Shown: piece after piece, positions 8,202 through 15,900 of the stretch
How positions within the stretch are numbered: the stretch's first letter is position 1
Layout of the letters: each line of letters opens with the position of its first letter
DNA from: 2-02-FULL-49-11 sp040757655
GTDB lineage: Bacteria > Patescibacteriota > Patescibacteriia > 2-02-FULL-49-11
Direction: 5' to 3'
Assembly: GCA_040757655.1 (NCBI GenBank)
Contig: JBFLWV010000005.1
Location: 1-20,173 of the forward strand
Length of the DNA stretch: 20,173 nt
The notes under the pieces: generated by a model
Told to the model about the DNA's origin: nothing
Databases searched by the model: none
The model's input: only the letters and a program-made list of their open reading frames with translations
Made by a program: the position numbers and the translations under genes

Positions 8202-9155
8202 TTAGACAATGCTATGCTGATACCATTCATACATTCTCTTTAATCCTTCTTCAAGAGGAATGGTATGGCGCCAGCCAAGGGCATGGATACGGCTGACGTC
8301 GAGGACTTTTTTTGGCATGCCGTCTGGTTTTGAATGATCCCACGTGATGGTGCCAGTGTAGCCAGTGACTTTTGTCATGAGTTCGGCAAGCGTCCGAATC
8401 GTTAAACCTTCACCCGTTCCTACATTGAAGAAGATCTCGCCGCGTTCATTCTGGTCTTTCGTCGGGTCAAAGGTATTCATGAGCATAAGGCACGCTTCAG
8501 CGCAATCTTCACTGTAAAGAAATTCACGTACTGCGCTTCCTGTTCCCCAGAGCGTGACGGTGGGCGCGTTCTGTTTCTTCGCTTCATGGAATTTGCGCAT
8601 CAATCCGGGAATGACGTGGGAATAGAGGGGGTGGAAATTATCGTGTATTCCATAGAGGTTGATAGGCATGATTGCAATAAAATTGGTACCATACTGGCGG
8701 TTGTAGCTTTGGCACAGTTTTATGCCCGCGATTTTTGCAATCGCATATGGTTCATTGGTAGGCTCGAGCGGTCCTGAAAGGAGATAATCTTCCTTCATGG
8801 GTTGTGGGCACTCGCGCGGATAAATGCAGGCAGATCCGAAAAAGAGTAGTTTCTTTACGCCGGCGAGATATGATTGATGGATGACATTGGAGGCAATGGC
8901 GAGATTTTGATAGATAAATTCGGCGGGGAGGGTATTGTTGGCAAAAATCCCCCCAACTTTTGCAGCAAGTAAAAATACATACTCCGGCCTTTCTTTAGCA
9001 AAAAAAGACGCGACCGCGTCTTGACGTGTGAGATCAAGTTCAGTATGAGATTGTGTAATGATATTATGAAATCCGTGTTTTTGTAATGAGTATAGCAGGG
9101 CATGACCCATAAGTCCCGCGTGTCCCGCCACGTAGATTTTTGAATGAGTGTCCAT
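8202..9155 (-). CDS. fcl: GDP-L-fucose synthase / GDP-colitose synthase-like epimerase-reductase
   Basis: This 317-residue short-chain dehydrogenase has the NADPH-binding GHAGLMG (11-17). The reductase triad is S108, Y137 and K141, and the epimerase acid/base residues are C110 (SACIYP) and H180 (YSHVIPG). These match the E. coli Fcl residues Ser107, Cys109, Tyr136, Lys140 and His179 with a one-residue offset, so both C5 epimerisation and C4 reduction are expected. Fcl makes GDP-L-fucose from GDP-4-keto-6-deoxymannose. Its relative ColC does the analogous steps after ColD to give GDP-L-colitose. Because a ColD-like gene ends this operon, ColC activity, or action on a heptose analogue, is as likely as fucose synthesis. 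The gene starts 4 nt after gmd. Confidence 0.9.
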   Translation of the reverse strand: MDTHSKIYVAGHAGLMGHALLYSLQKHGFHNIITQSHTELDLTRQDAVASFFAKERPEYVFLLAAKVGGIFANNTLPAEFIYQNLAIASNVIHQSYLAGVKKLLFFGSACIYPRECPQPMKEDYLLSGPLEPTNEPYAIAKIAGIKLCQSYNRQYGTNFIAIMPINLYGIHDNFHPLYSHVIPGLMRKFHEAKKQNAPTVTLWGTGSAVREFLYSEDCAEACLMLMNTFDPTKDQNERGEIFFNVGTGEGLTIRTLAELMTKVTGYTGTITWDHSKPDGMPKKVLDVSRIHALGWRHTIPLEEGLKRMYEWYQHSIV

Positions 9156-9159
9156 AGTA

Positions 9160-10221
9160 TTAGTATTGCATAAACTTCACAGGATCTTCTCCAAGACCAT
9201 GAAATTCAGCTTCCACCATGATGCGGATAAGATCATGAAACCCGGTGCGTGGTGTCCACCCAAGCTGCTTTTTGGCTTTTGTCGCATCACCACAGAGGTG
9301 ATCGACTTCGGAAGGACGTACATAATGTGGATCTATTTCGACAAGTACCTTTCCGCTTTTTGCATCTATACCTTTTTCATCCAATCCTTCACCATGCCAT
9401 TGAAGATCGTAACCTATCAGTTGCGCCGCACCGCTCGCAAATTCCCGTACACTATGCGATTCGCCTGTGGCGATGACATAATCATCCGATGTTTCTTGTT
9501 GGAGCATGAGCCACATTGCTTCCACATATTCGGGCGCGTATCCCCAATCGCGGCTTGCGTTGAGGTTACCGAGGTAGAGTTTTTCTGGTTGTGCAATTCC
9601 CAATTTTATTTTTGCAAGAGTATTCGTAATCTTTTTTGTCACGAACGTACCACCACGCCTGGGAGACTCGTGGTTAAATAGAATTCCGTTCGAAATGAAT
9701 AAGTTATACGCCTCACGATAATTTCGTGCAAGGTGGTAAGCAAATACTTTTGCGCATCCATAGGGAGATCGAGGATGGAATGGCGTGGATTCCCGCTGTG
9801 GCGTTTCAAATACTTTACCAAACATTTCACTTGAACATGCCTGATAGAGTTTCACATGAGGTTGTATATCCCTTATCGCTTCAAGAAGGCGCAAGGTGCC
9901 CAGGCCGTCAATATTGCCGGTATATTCCGGGATTTCAAAGCTTACCTTGACATGGCTTTGTGCGCCGAGATTATAAATTTCATCAGGCTGGGCTTCTGTG
10001 ATAATGTGGTGTATACTGCTCGCTTCGCTTAGGTCTCCATAGTGGAGAAACAATCTTCTCCCCTGTTCGTGCGGGTCTTGGTAAATTTGATTGAGACGTT
10101 CCGTGTTAAAGCTTGATGACCTTCGGATAATCCCATGCACTTCATATCCTTTCTGGAGGAGTAATTCAGCAAGATAGGATCCGTCTTGTCCGGTAATGCC
10201 AGTAATGAGCGCTTTTTTCAT
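9160..10221 (-). CDS. gmd: GDP-mannose 4,6-dehydratase (or GDP-heptose 4,6-dehydratase)
   Basis: The ATG at 10221 gives 353 residues, standard for Gmd. The longer frame to 10266 adds residues from a repeat-rich spacer before the conserved MKKALITGITGQDGSYL and is rejected. Visible features are GITGQDG (8-14), SSEMFG (130-135) with E132, the YGCAK catalytic pair Y154/K158, and NHESPRRGGTFVTKK (183-197), a Gmd hallmark. The enzyme uses bound NADP to turn GDP-mannose into GDP-4-keto-6-deoxymannose. Close homologues (DmhA type) do the same on GDP-D-glycero-D-manno-heptose, and HddA/HddC-like genes lie downstream, so the substrate is open. It heads the tightly packed part of the operon, and no SD sequence precedes it. 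Confidence 0.93.
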   Translation of the reverse strand: MKKALITGITGQDGSYLAELLLQKGYEVHGIIRRSSSFNTERLNQIYQDPHEQGRRLFLHYGDLSEASSIHHIITEAQPDEIYNLGAQSHVKVSFEIPEYTGNIDGLGTLRLLEAIRDIQPHVKLYQACSSEMFGKVFETPQRESTPFHPRSPYGCAKVFAYHLARNYREAYNLFISNGILFNHESPRRGGTFVTKKITNTLAKIKLGIAQPEKLYLGNLNASRDWGYAPEYVEAMWLMLQQETSDDYVIATGESHSVREFASGAAQLIGYDLQWHGEGLDEKGIDAKSGKVLVEIDPHYVRPSEVDHLCGDATKAKKQLGWTPRTGFHDLIRIMVEAEFHGLGEDPVKFMQY

Positions 10222-10423
10222 AAGGAGAGTGTAGAACAATACGGTAGAATGGTTAACGCGGATCAACGCAGATAGTCGGCCGCAATAATCTTCATGTTAG
10301 GCATAGTTCTTACTGTTTTGCGGCCGAACGCAGATGAACGCGGATATTCTTCTCCAGTCTCAAGATGTGCCGCAAGGAGGTATATTGGTATAATTGTAGC
10401 ATAAAGACGAAAAAGAGGGGTTT
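10222..10423. other. Repeat-bearing spacer between the HTH gene and gmd
   Basis: Four copies of AACGCRGAT occur as two pairs (10255-10273 and 10327-10345). Between them lies a 10-bp inverted repeat, TCGGCCGCAA (10276-10285) and TTGCGGCCGA (10318-10327), with a 32-nt loop. On the minus strand an extended -10 box, TGC-TACAAT (10401 to 10393), could serve as a promoter for gmd, but no -35 is evident. No T-run follows the hairpin. Confidence 0.55.
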
Positions 10424-10690
10424 TCATGAGGGAGCGTCTATATCCCATTGTTTAACGTATTTTCCGATTCCGTGCCGTTGGAGTTTATTTTGGCGCCGAC
10501 TGGAGCTTTGGGTCCACGCAAGAAGGCTTTCGAAATTGATCTTATATCTGCCTTTAATAACAATAAATTTAATCTCCTTATTTTTAAGGGCAGTTCTAAT
10601 AGTCTTATCTGAGAGGCCGAATAATTTAGCAGCTTCTGATACTGATACCCTTATTAAAGGGATTGGTGAGGATTGAGAGGGTTCTGACAT
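10424..10690 (-). CDS. Small helix-turn-helix DNA-binding protein (excisionase/MerR-like fold)
   Basis: This 88-residue protein carries a compact HTH at about residues 14-60: SVSEAAKLFGLSDKTIRTALKNK, then a short wing (IKGRYKI) and FESLLAWTQ. The pattern is that of excisionase-like or MerR-like winged HTH domains that read DNA or act as small regulators. The basic tail (SSSRRQNKLQRHGIGKYVKQW) may add DNA contacts. It is divergent from the ECF sigma gene across an AT-rich region with CTAGA dyads. It lies upstream of the sugar operon on the same strand, separated by a 202-nt spacer, so it may regulate either or both. There is no integrase nearby, so a phage excisionase role is unlikely. The start is the only ATG available, without an SD. 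Confidence 0.7.
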   Translation of the reverse strand: MSEPSQSSPIPLIRVSVSEAAKLFGLSDKTIRTALKNKEIKFIVIKGRYKINFESLLAWTQSSSRRQNKLQRHGIGKYVKQWDIDAPS

Positions 10691-10897
10691 AAGCTATTGG
10701 TTATAAATTATCAAAATTAATACTACTATATATTAATCTTGAAATCTAGACAAGTCTGGAAGTTCAACGTGAATACAAAGTTATTAACATCCAATTTACT
10801 AGACCTATCTAGAATTTAATAGTATATCTATAATTTATATTCATTCTTCGGACCATTTTAATGGTGTAACAATAAATCCAATCTAACGTCTACTTTA
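10691..10897. promoter_or_regulatory. Divergent AT-rich regulatory region between HTH and ECF sigma genes
   Basis: Two related dyads are present: CTAGAC-AA-GTCTGG (10746-10759) and CTAGA-CCTA-TCTAG (10799-10812). Each centres on CTAGA, and they are 53 bp apart. A third dyad, ACCATT-TT-AATGGT (10852-10865), lies 33 nt before the sigma start. A TATAAT at 10829-10834 could be a -10 box reading toward the sigma gene, but no matching -35 is seen. The region should hold promoters for both genes and possibly operators for the HTH protein (inference). Confidence 0.45.
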
Positions 10898-11464
10898 ATG
10901 CATAGAATACCAGATAGCTTAATTGAAAGGATGCAACAAGGAGATAGGGAAGCGTTAGGAGAAATATACGATATATTTGCTCCTTCTCTTTATCGCTATA
11001 TATCTTTCCGCATCTCGCATGTACAGGATAGGGAAGATACGTTAAGCAATGTTTTTTTGCGGGTATTTGAATCAATAGCTAAGGGAGTGAAAATTTCGAA
11101 TATTCGTGCATTTCTCTATCAGTCAACGCGGAACGCGATTATAGATTATTATAGGGAATCAACACGCAATGCTGCGGTTGTTATTGAATGGAATGAGGAG
11201 CTTTTGCAAAATGAACAACGAAACGGCTCCCTGTCGCACTCTTCCCCATTATTTGACGCGACAATGCAGAACGAACTCATCGTGAGAGAGTTAGGGAGAT
11301 TGAAAGACGAATATCGTGAAATTCTTTTACTCCGCTACATTGAGGACCTTGAAATAGCCGAGATTGCAGAAATTATGCAGAAGTCTTCTGTCGCAATACG
11401 GGTAACTCTCCACCGGGCGCTCAAAGCGCTTAAGAAACAAATGGAGCGTACTATAAATATATAA
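10898..11464 (+). CDS. RNA polymerase sigma factor, ECF / sigma-70 family
   Basis: This 188-residue protein contains region 2 (about 24-90), with the core-binding helix DREDTLSNVFLRVFESI and the -10 recognition helix RAFLYQSTRNAIIDYYR. A linker rich in polar residues follows, then region 4 (about 128-182), with LGRLKDEYREILLLRY and an HTH (IAEIMQKSSVAIRVTLHRALKALKK). This is the two-domain layout of ECF sigma factors, which direct polymerase to a small regulon and are usually held by an anti-sigma factor. The next gene begins at the base after its stop and encodes a single-TM protein, a plausible partner. The surface-protein gene follows, so it may be a target. ATG at 10898 has no SD. Confidence 0.9.
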   Translation: MHRIPDSLIERMQQGDREALGEIYDIFAPSLYRYISFRISHVQDREDTLSNVFLRVFESIAKGVKISNIRAFLYQSTRNAIIDYYRESTRNAAVVIEWNEELLQNEQRNGSLSHSSPLFDATMQNELIVRELGRLKDEYREILLLRYIEDLEIAEIAEIMQKSSVAIRVTLHRALKALKKQMERTINI

Positions 11465-12661
11465 GTGAGACTGAATATGCAGAACAGTGAGGTTGTTCAA
11501 TCCTTAAGGAATTTACGCTATCATTTTGGGGCGCAACCGGGCAGCCTTGTTTTGTTGCGTGAAAAAATACTGCAAGAGGCCGACTCAATCAATTCAGTGC
11601 GTCGCATCCACATTTCTCCTACGCGACAGGATGTATCGGTCTTTTGGAAATCACAAGTTCTCGTCCATTTCCGCATTGTTCCGCAGGTTGCGGCCGCGCT
11701 CGCATTGGTGGTGGTAATCGTAGGCGTGGGTTCCGCGGTGGCGTTGCGCGCAAAACCCGGTTCACCTTTCTATAAGATGAGAGTTGCTTTAGAAGATACG
11801 AGTGTGGCGCTTTATCCGCAGCACGCGACACGTGCTGCCTTGGAAATCGAGCTTTTTGATAAAGGAGTACGGGAGCTCAAAGAAGTGAGCGAAGATGATA
11901 TTTCCTCTCCCACCGTATTTGCCGTCTTAGATACACTCGATGAGCGGTTACTTAAAGCAAATGAGAGGATACGCACCTACACACAAGCTCAATTGGATCC
12001 TCGGCTATTCTCCACTATCATCTCTGCAACTAATAAAGCCATCAATGCCCATACGACGCTGAAAAGTCTCCAAGAATCAGCGCCTATCGCGATGCAGTCA
12101 AAATTCAATAAGGCAATTGCGGCATCGTCACGGTTAAAACTCACCGCGCTTCAGGTACTGGTCACCTATACCGACAGAAGCAACGATGCCAATGCTCAAG
12201 AAGTGGTGGCGGAGAAACTGCTGGAAGAAATTGCTGCGGTCAAAACAAGCGTCACGTCGCTAAAAGGGGTACGGGAGCCAGAAGGGGTCACCGAGGAGCC
12301 GGAAGATAATGTCAAAATCATTGAGAACGCCATTAGTGGCGCAGAGGTTGCGTTGAGGGAGGGAAAATTGAGTATTGCGCTTGATCGCATTCTCGAATCA
12401 GCGGAAATATTAGAGTCCGCGTCCATTGGGAGAGTGGAAGGGGAGTCTATAGAAATTGTAGGTAATTTACAGTCTGTAACCTCAACGAATGAATCAAGTA
12501 CGCCTCTCGTTGTGGATAATGATAATGAAAGGCTAGACTCTTCTGGAAATTCGGATACTTCAGCACCTGCAAGTACCGTTTCATTACCTACAAAAACCGA
12601 GGAAAATATTGAACAAACACCAAAAGAACCGCCAGAATATCCTGTTGGTTTTGATTTATAA
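11465..12661 (+). CDS. DUF5667-like single-pass membrane protein, candidate anti-sigma factor
   Basis: The 398-residue protein has a cytoplasmic N-terminus of about 70 residues, one TM helix (about 71-94, VAAALALVVVIVGVGSAVAL) and a long outer region. Just after the membrane comes AKPGSPFYKMRVALEDTSVAL, which resembles the start of DUF5667 domains, followed by helical, charged segments to about residue 320 and a low-complexity Ser/Thr/Glu/Pro tail. Coupling to an upstream ECF sigma gene with no spacer suggests anti-sigma function (inference). The N-terminal part lacks the HxxxCxxC of zinc anti-sigma domains, so the mode of sigma binding is unclear. GTG at 11465 abuts the sigma stop; ATG at 11477 is an alternative start four codons in. 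Confidence 0.7.
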   Translation: MRLNMQNSEVVQSLRNLRYHFGAQPGSLVLLREKILQEADSINSVRRIHISPTRQDVSVFWKSQVLVHFRIVPQVAAALALVVVIVGVGSAVALRAKPGSPFYKMRVALEDTSVALYPQHATRAALEIELFDKGVRELKEVSEDDISSPTVFAVLDTLDERLLKANERIRTYTQAQLDPRLFSTIISATNKAINAHTTLKSLQESAPIAMQSKFNKAIAASSRLKLTALQVLVTYTDRSNDANAQEVVAEKLLEEIAAVKTSVTSLKGVREPEGVTEEPEDNVKIIENAISGAEVALREGKLSIALDRILESAEILESASIGRVEGESIEIVGNLQSVTSTNESSTPLVVDNDNERLDSSGNSDTSAPASTVSLPTKTEENIEQTPKEPPEYPVGFDL

Positions 12662-12663
12662 TG

Positions 12664-12692
12664 TTGACAAAAAAGGATTCTGTTGTTGTAAT
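12664..12692 (+). promoter_or_regulatory. Candidate distal promoter P1 of the surface-protein gene
   Basis: TTGACA (12664-12669), a perfect -35 consensus, is followed after 17 bp by TGTAAT (12687-12692), a 5/6 match to the -10. Transcription would begin near 12699, leaving an untranslated leader of about 280 nt with strong dyads. Confidence 0.45.
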
Positions 12693-12773
12693 GGTAAAAA
12701 GTAAGGGACGTAAGCTGGACACGACTTCTTGTGATACAGGAAGGATTTTCATGTTATTCTTTGATATAAAGAT

Positions 12774-12805
12774 TTATGACATTGCTCAAATGAGTTGTGT
12801 CATAA
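12774..12805 (+). promoter_or_regulatory. Interrupted dyad TTATGACA-N16-TGTCATAA
   Basis: Perfect 8-bp arms (12774-12781 and 12798-12805) flank a 16-nt centre that itself contains CTCA-AA-TGAG. It could be a two-site operator or, in RNA from P1, a hairpin. Confidence 0.45.
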
Positions 12806-12832
12806 CTTTATGGGAAAAAAGGTCGACCTCTG

Positions 12833-12852
12833 ACTTTTATATATATAAAAGT
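12833..12852. promoter_or_regulatory. Perfect 20-bp AT-rich palindrome
   Basis: ACTTTTATAT is followed directly by its reverse complement ATATAAAAGT with no spacer. A dimeric regulator site is a reasonable guess. It sits about 34 bp upstream of the P2 -35 box. Confidence 0.5.
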
Positions 12853-12885
12853 TAGTTGCACGTTTATTTCCTTGTCTGTCCTCTA

Positions 12886-12915
12886 TTGATAGTTAGGTCG
12901 AATCATTATTATAAA
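12886..12915 (+). promoter_or_regulatory. Candidate proximal promoter P2 of the surface-protein gene
   Basis: TTGATA (12886-12891), 5/6 to the -35, and TATAAA (12910-12915), 5/6 to the -10, are separated by 18 bp. Transcription near 12922 would give a leader of about 60 nt. Confidence 0.4.
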
Positions 12916-12981
12916 AGGAGCAGACAAGCTACACACTGTACGGTATGGAAACATACCGGCAGGGTGCGAAAGGAAGTACGA

Positions 12982-15900
12982 ATGTCGAATCTTATCAAAA
13001 AAGGTTTTACATGGGGAGTTGTTGGCGCCACTATTGTATGGTCACTCGGAATCTTCGTGCTCCCTGCCTCTGTAGAGGGCGCGCAGGACGGCGATCTTAT
13101 CAAGATGCCGGGTAATCCTGCGGTCTACCTCTTGAAGGGCGGCAAAAGATATGTGTTTCCGAACGACAAAGCATACTTTACATGGTACAACGACTTCTCT
13201 GGAGTGGTAACGGTCTCGCAATCCGAGCTCCAATCATATCCCATCGGCGGCAACGTGACCTACAAACCAGGTACCAGGTTGGTAAAGATCACGACCGATC
13301 CGAAGGTATATGCGGTTGAGCCAAACGGAACCCTCCGATGGGTCACCACGGAAGCGATCGCTACCTCACTCTACGGATCAAACTGGAACAAGAGAATTGA
13401 TGATGTTCCAGATCCGTTCTTCGTGAACTACACCACTGGTGCGGATGTCACTACTGCCGCGTACCCGGTTGGTTCACTCGTAAAAGAAGAAGCCGCTGCC
13501 ACGGTGTACTACATTGCAGAGAACAACACCAAACGGCCGTTTGCCACTGATGCGGCACTCACCGCAAACTTGATGAAGACCGGTAATGTCCTTACTGCGA
13601 CAAGCCTTTCAAGCTACACTTCAGGCACCTCTATCACAGGCAAGGAGGATGCCCTCGCAGTGTTTGGTGGTACGACGACTACTGGTCCTGCAGCAGGCGG
13701 CACGCTTTCATTGGCGCTTTCATCTGACACCCCTGCATCTGGCACGTTTGTCAAGAACGCGGCGCGCGTACCATTTACCTATATCAATGCGACCGCCACA
13801 GGTGGTGAGGTTGTTATCGATTCAATAGTAGTTCAGCGCGGCGGCATTGCGCAGGACTCAATATTTTCTGATATCACCATCCTCGTGGATGGCACGCAGG
13901 TAGGGTTGAACAAATCATTCAACTCTGTGCACCAGGCCACATTGTATGATGACATCACGGTGCCGAGCGGTACCACCAAGAAGATCATGTTGACGGGCAA
14001 CACGTCAGCCATGGCATCAAACTCTGGTGAAATGCCGACCCTTGGTTTGGCGGCAGTCACCTTAAAGAGCGGCACGTTGTCTGCCTCGCTGCCCATCTAT
14101 GGCAATCCGATGACTGCGAACAACACAATCAGCATTGCGGCCGTCACGGTCGCGCGCGGTCCGCTTGACCCGGGCGCCACGTCAACACAGAAGATCGGCA
14201 CCAAGCAGTATGCCTTTACTTCTGTAAAGCTCACCAATGATTCAGTAGAAAAAGTACAAGTTGAAGAGATTATCTGGGACCAGGCAGGTTCTGCAGATGA
14301 CTCTGATATCTCCAATGTCAATCTGGTGGTTGACGGCACCGTGATTGCAACCCTTGCAAATCCGGTTGACAAGAAAGCGCACTTTAAGCTCGCAACCCCA
14401 TTTGAGATTGACAAGGGCAAGAATAAGGAATTCACCATCAAGGCGGACATTGATTCAGGTTCAAACCGCACGGTTGACTTCGATATCGAAAAGAATACCG
14501 ATGTGGTTGTGAAGGGGTTGACGTACGGCTACTATGTCCTGGCCACAGGATGGCCGTCATCGACTGATCCGCGCTTGAGCGGTTATGCGGTAACCATTGA
14601 TACCGGTTCCTTGAAGATTGAACCGGTTGCCACGCCCTCAAATAAAGTGGCAGACGGCTCCACAGGGCAGGTGTTGGGTATATTCAACTTTGAAGCAAAG
14701 GGTGAGGATATTTCCATTACTTCACTCGGCATTAAAGTGACGGTTTCCAGCTCTGCCGCAAACGTCTCTGACGTGACCAATATCACGCTCTTTGATGAGG
14801 CAGGGTTGGCAGTAGCGGGTCCGGTGGATCCTTCAGGCACCACCTCGGACATTACCGCGACATCCACTGATACCATTACCGTGCCAATCGGCTCACATAA
14901 ATACACCGTGAAGGGAGATCTCAGCACCGATTTTGCGGCGGCTGACACGATTATTGTGAAGATCAAACCGAATGACACCACTGCGAAGGGCGTCACGACT
15001 GGCAAGACCGTAACGCCGACTCCTACAACCTACCAAACTTCTACCACCCAGACGGTCCAGGCAGGATCGCTTGTCGCGAATGTTGCGACTACCCCGGTGG
15101 CGGCGACAGTGGTTGCGGGCACCACGGGGTATACGTTTGCGAACTACGTACTCGACGCGCAAGGTTCTGGTGAAGACATCCGCGTAACGCAGATTAAGGC
15201 TGCGCAGCATACCACTGGTTCTGCGTATCCGGCGCTCATTTCAGGATTGAAGCTCTATGACGGCTCATCTGAGCTCGTGACTTCAAACGATCCTGATCCA
15301 ACCAGTACGACCGCAGCAGCTTCAGCCACTTCTACCTTTACCTTCGTGAATGCACTGGTCGTGCCAAAGGGCACGTCCAAGACCATTACCTTGAAGGGCA
15401 ATATCTCCAAGAGCGTGACTTCTGGTACGGTGAAGTTCGGACTCCAAAATGACGCGACGAACGCGATCGCGGCAACTGGGAAAGACACCGGCACGACCAT
15501 CACCCCCACCTACAGCTATTCTGATGGCCAGACAATGACTCTCACCGATGCGGGCACGCTGACACTTTCCGCGGATGCCTCAACCCCGATCGCAGGACAG
15601 CTTCCCGGAGTCTCTACCGGCCTCCCGGTAGGCGTATTCTCGGCGCAGTCCCGGTATGAGGACATCAATGTGGAAAAGATCTGGTTCAAGCTTGCAGCAG
15701 TCAACAGCGGCGGCCCTGATCAAGTTGACAAAGTCTGGCTCACGGACGGCACGAAGACCTTAGGGGTGATTCCCACCTCGACTGACTCTTCAGCGCCAGT
15801 CCAAGTGCTTTTCGATGCGTCACTTGATCCATACGTCGTTGCCGCAAATACCACCAAGCTCTTTACCATCAAGGTTGACACTGCTGCTATTGATACCCCA

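Larger units (their letters stand above)
12662..12981 (+). promoter_or_regulatory. 320-bp leader of the surface-protein gene
   Basis: This long spacer before a large secreted protein contains two sigma-70-like promoters, one interrupted dyad with an inner hairpin, and one perfect 20-bp AT-rich palindrome, all listed separately. GGTCGACC (12821-12828) is another small palindrome. A 64-codon frame at 12661-12855 crosses the region but has no SD and no recognisable protein, and it would overlap these signals. Confidence 0.55.

Noticed and set aside
10276..10327. GGCCG inverted repeat as an intrinsic terminator of the HTH gene
   Set aside because: The 32-nt loop and absence of a T-run on the minus strand do not fit. 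It looks like part of the AACGCRGAT repeat element.
10424..10690. HTH protein as a phage excisionase marking an integrated element
   Set aside because: No integrase, att-like direct repeats, tRNA or phage gene was seen nearby. The excisionase-like fold is also common in chromosomal regulators.
12661..12855. 64-codon ORF on + between the DUF5667-like gene and the surface-protein gene
   Set aside because: No SD and no recognisable domain. It overlaps the -35/-10 pair and two dyads, and its sequence reads like translated leader.
12856..12981. Upstream extension of the surface-protein frame to a TTG at 12856
   Set aside because: The extension covers promoter P2 and would bury the signal peptide behind 42 unconserved residues. 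ATG 12982 has an SD and starts the signal peptide directly.
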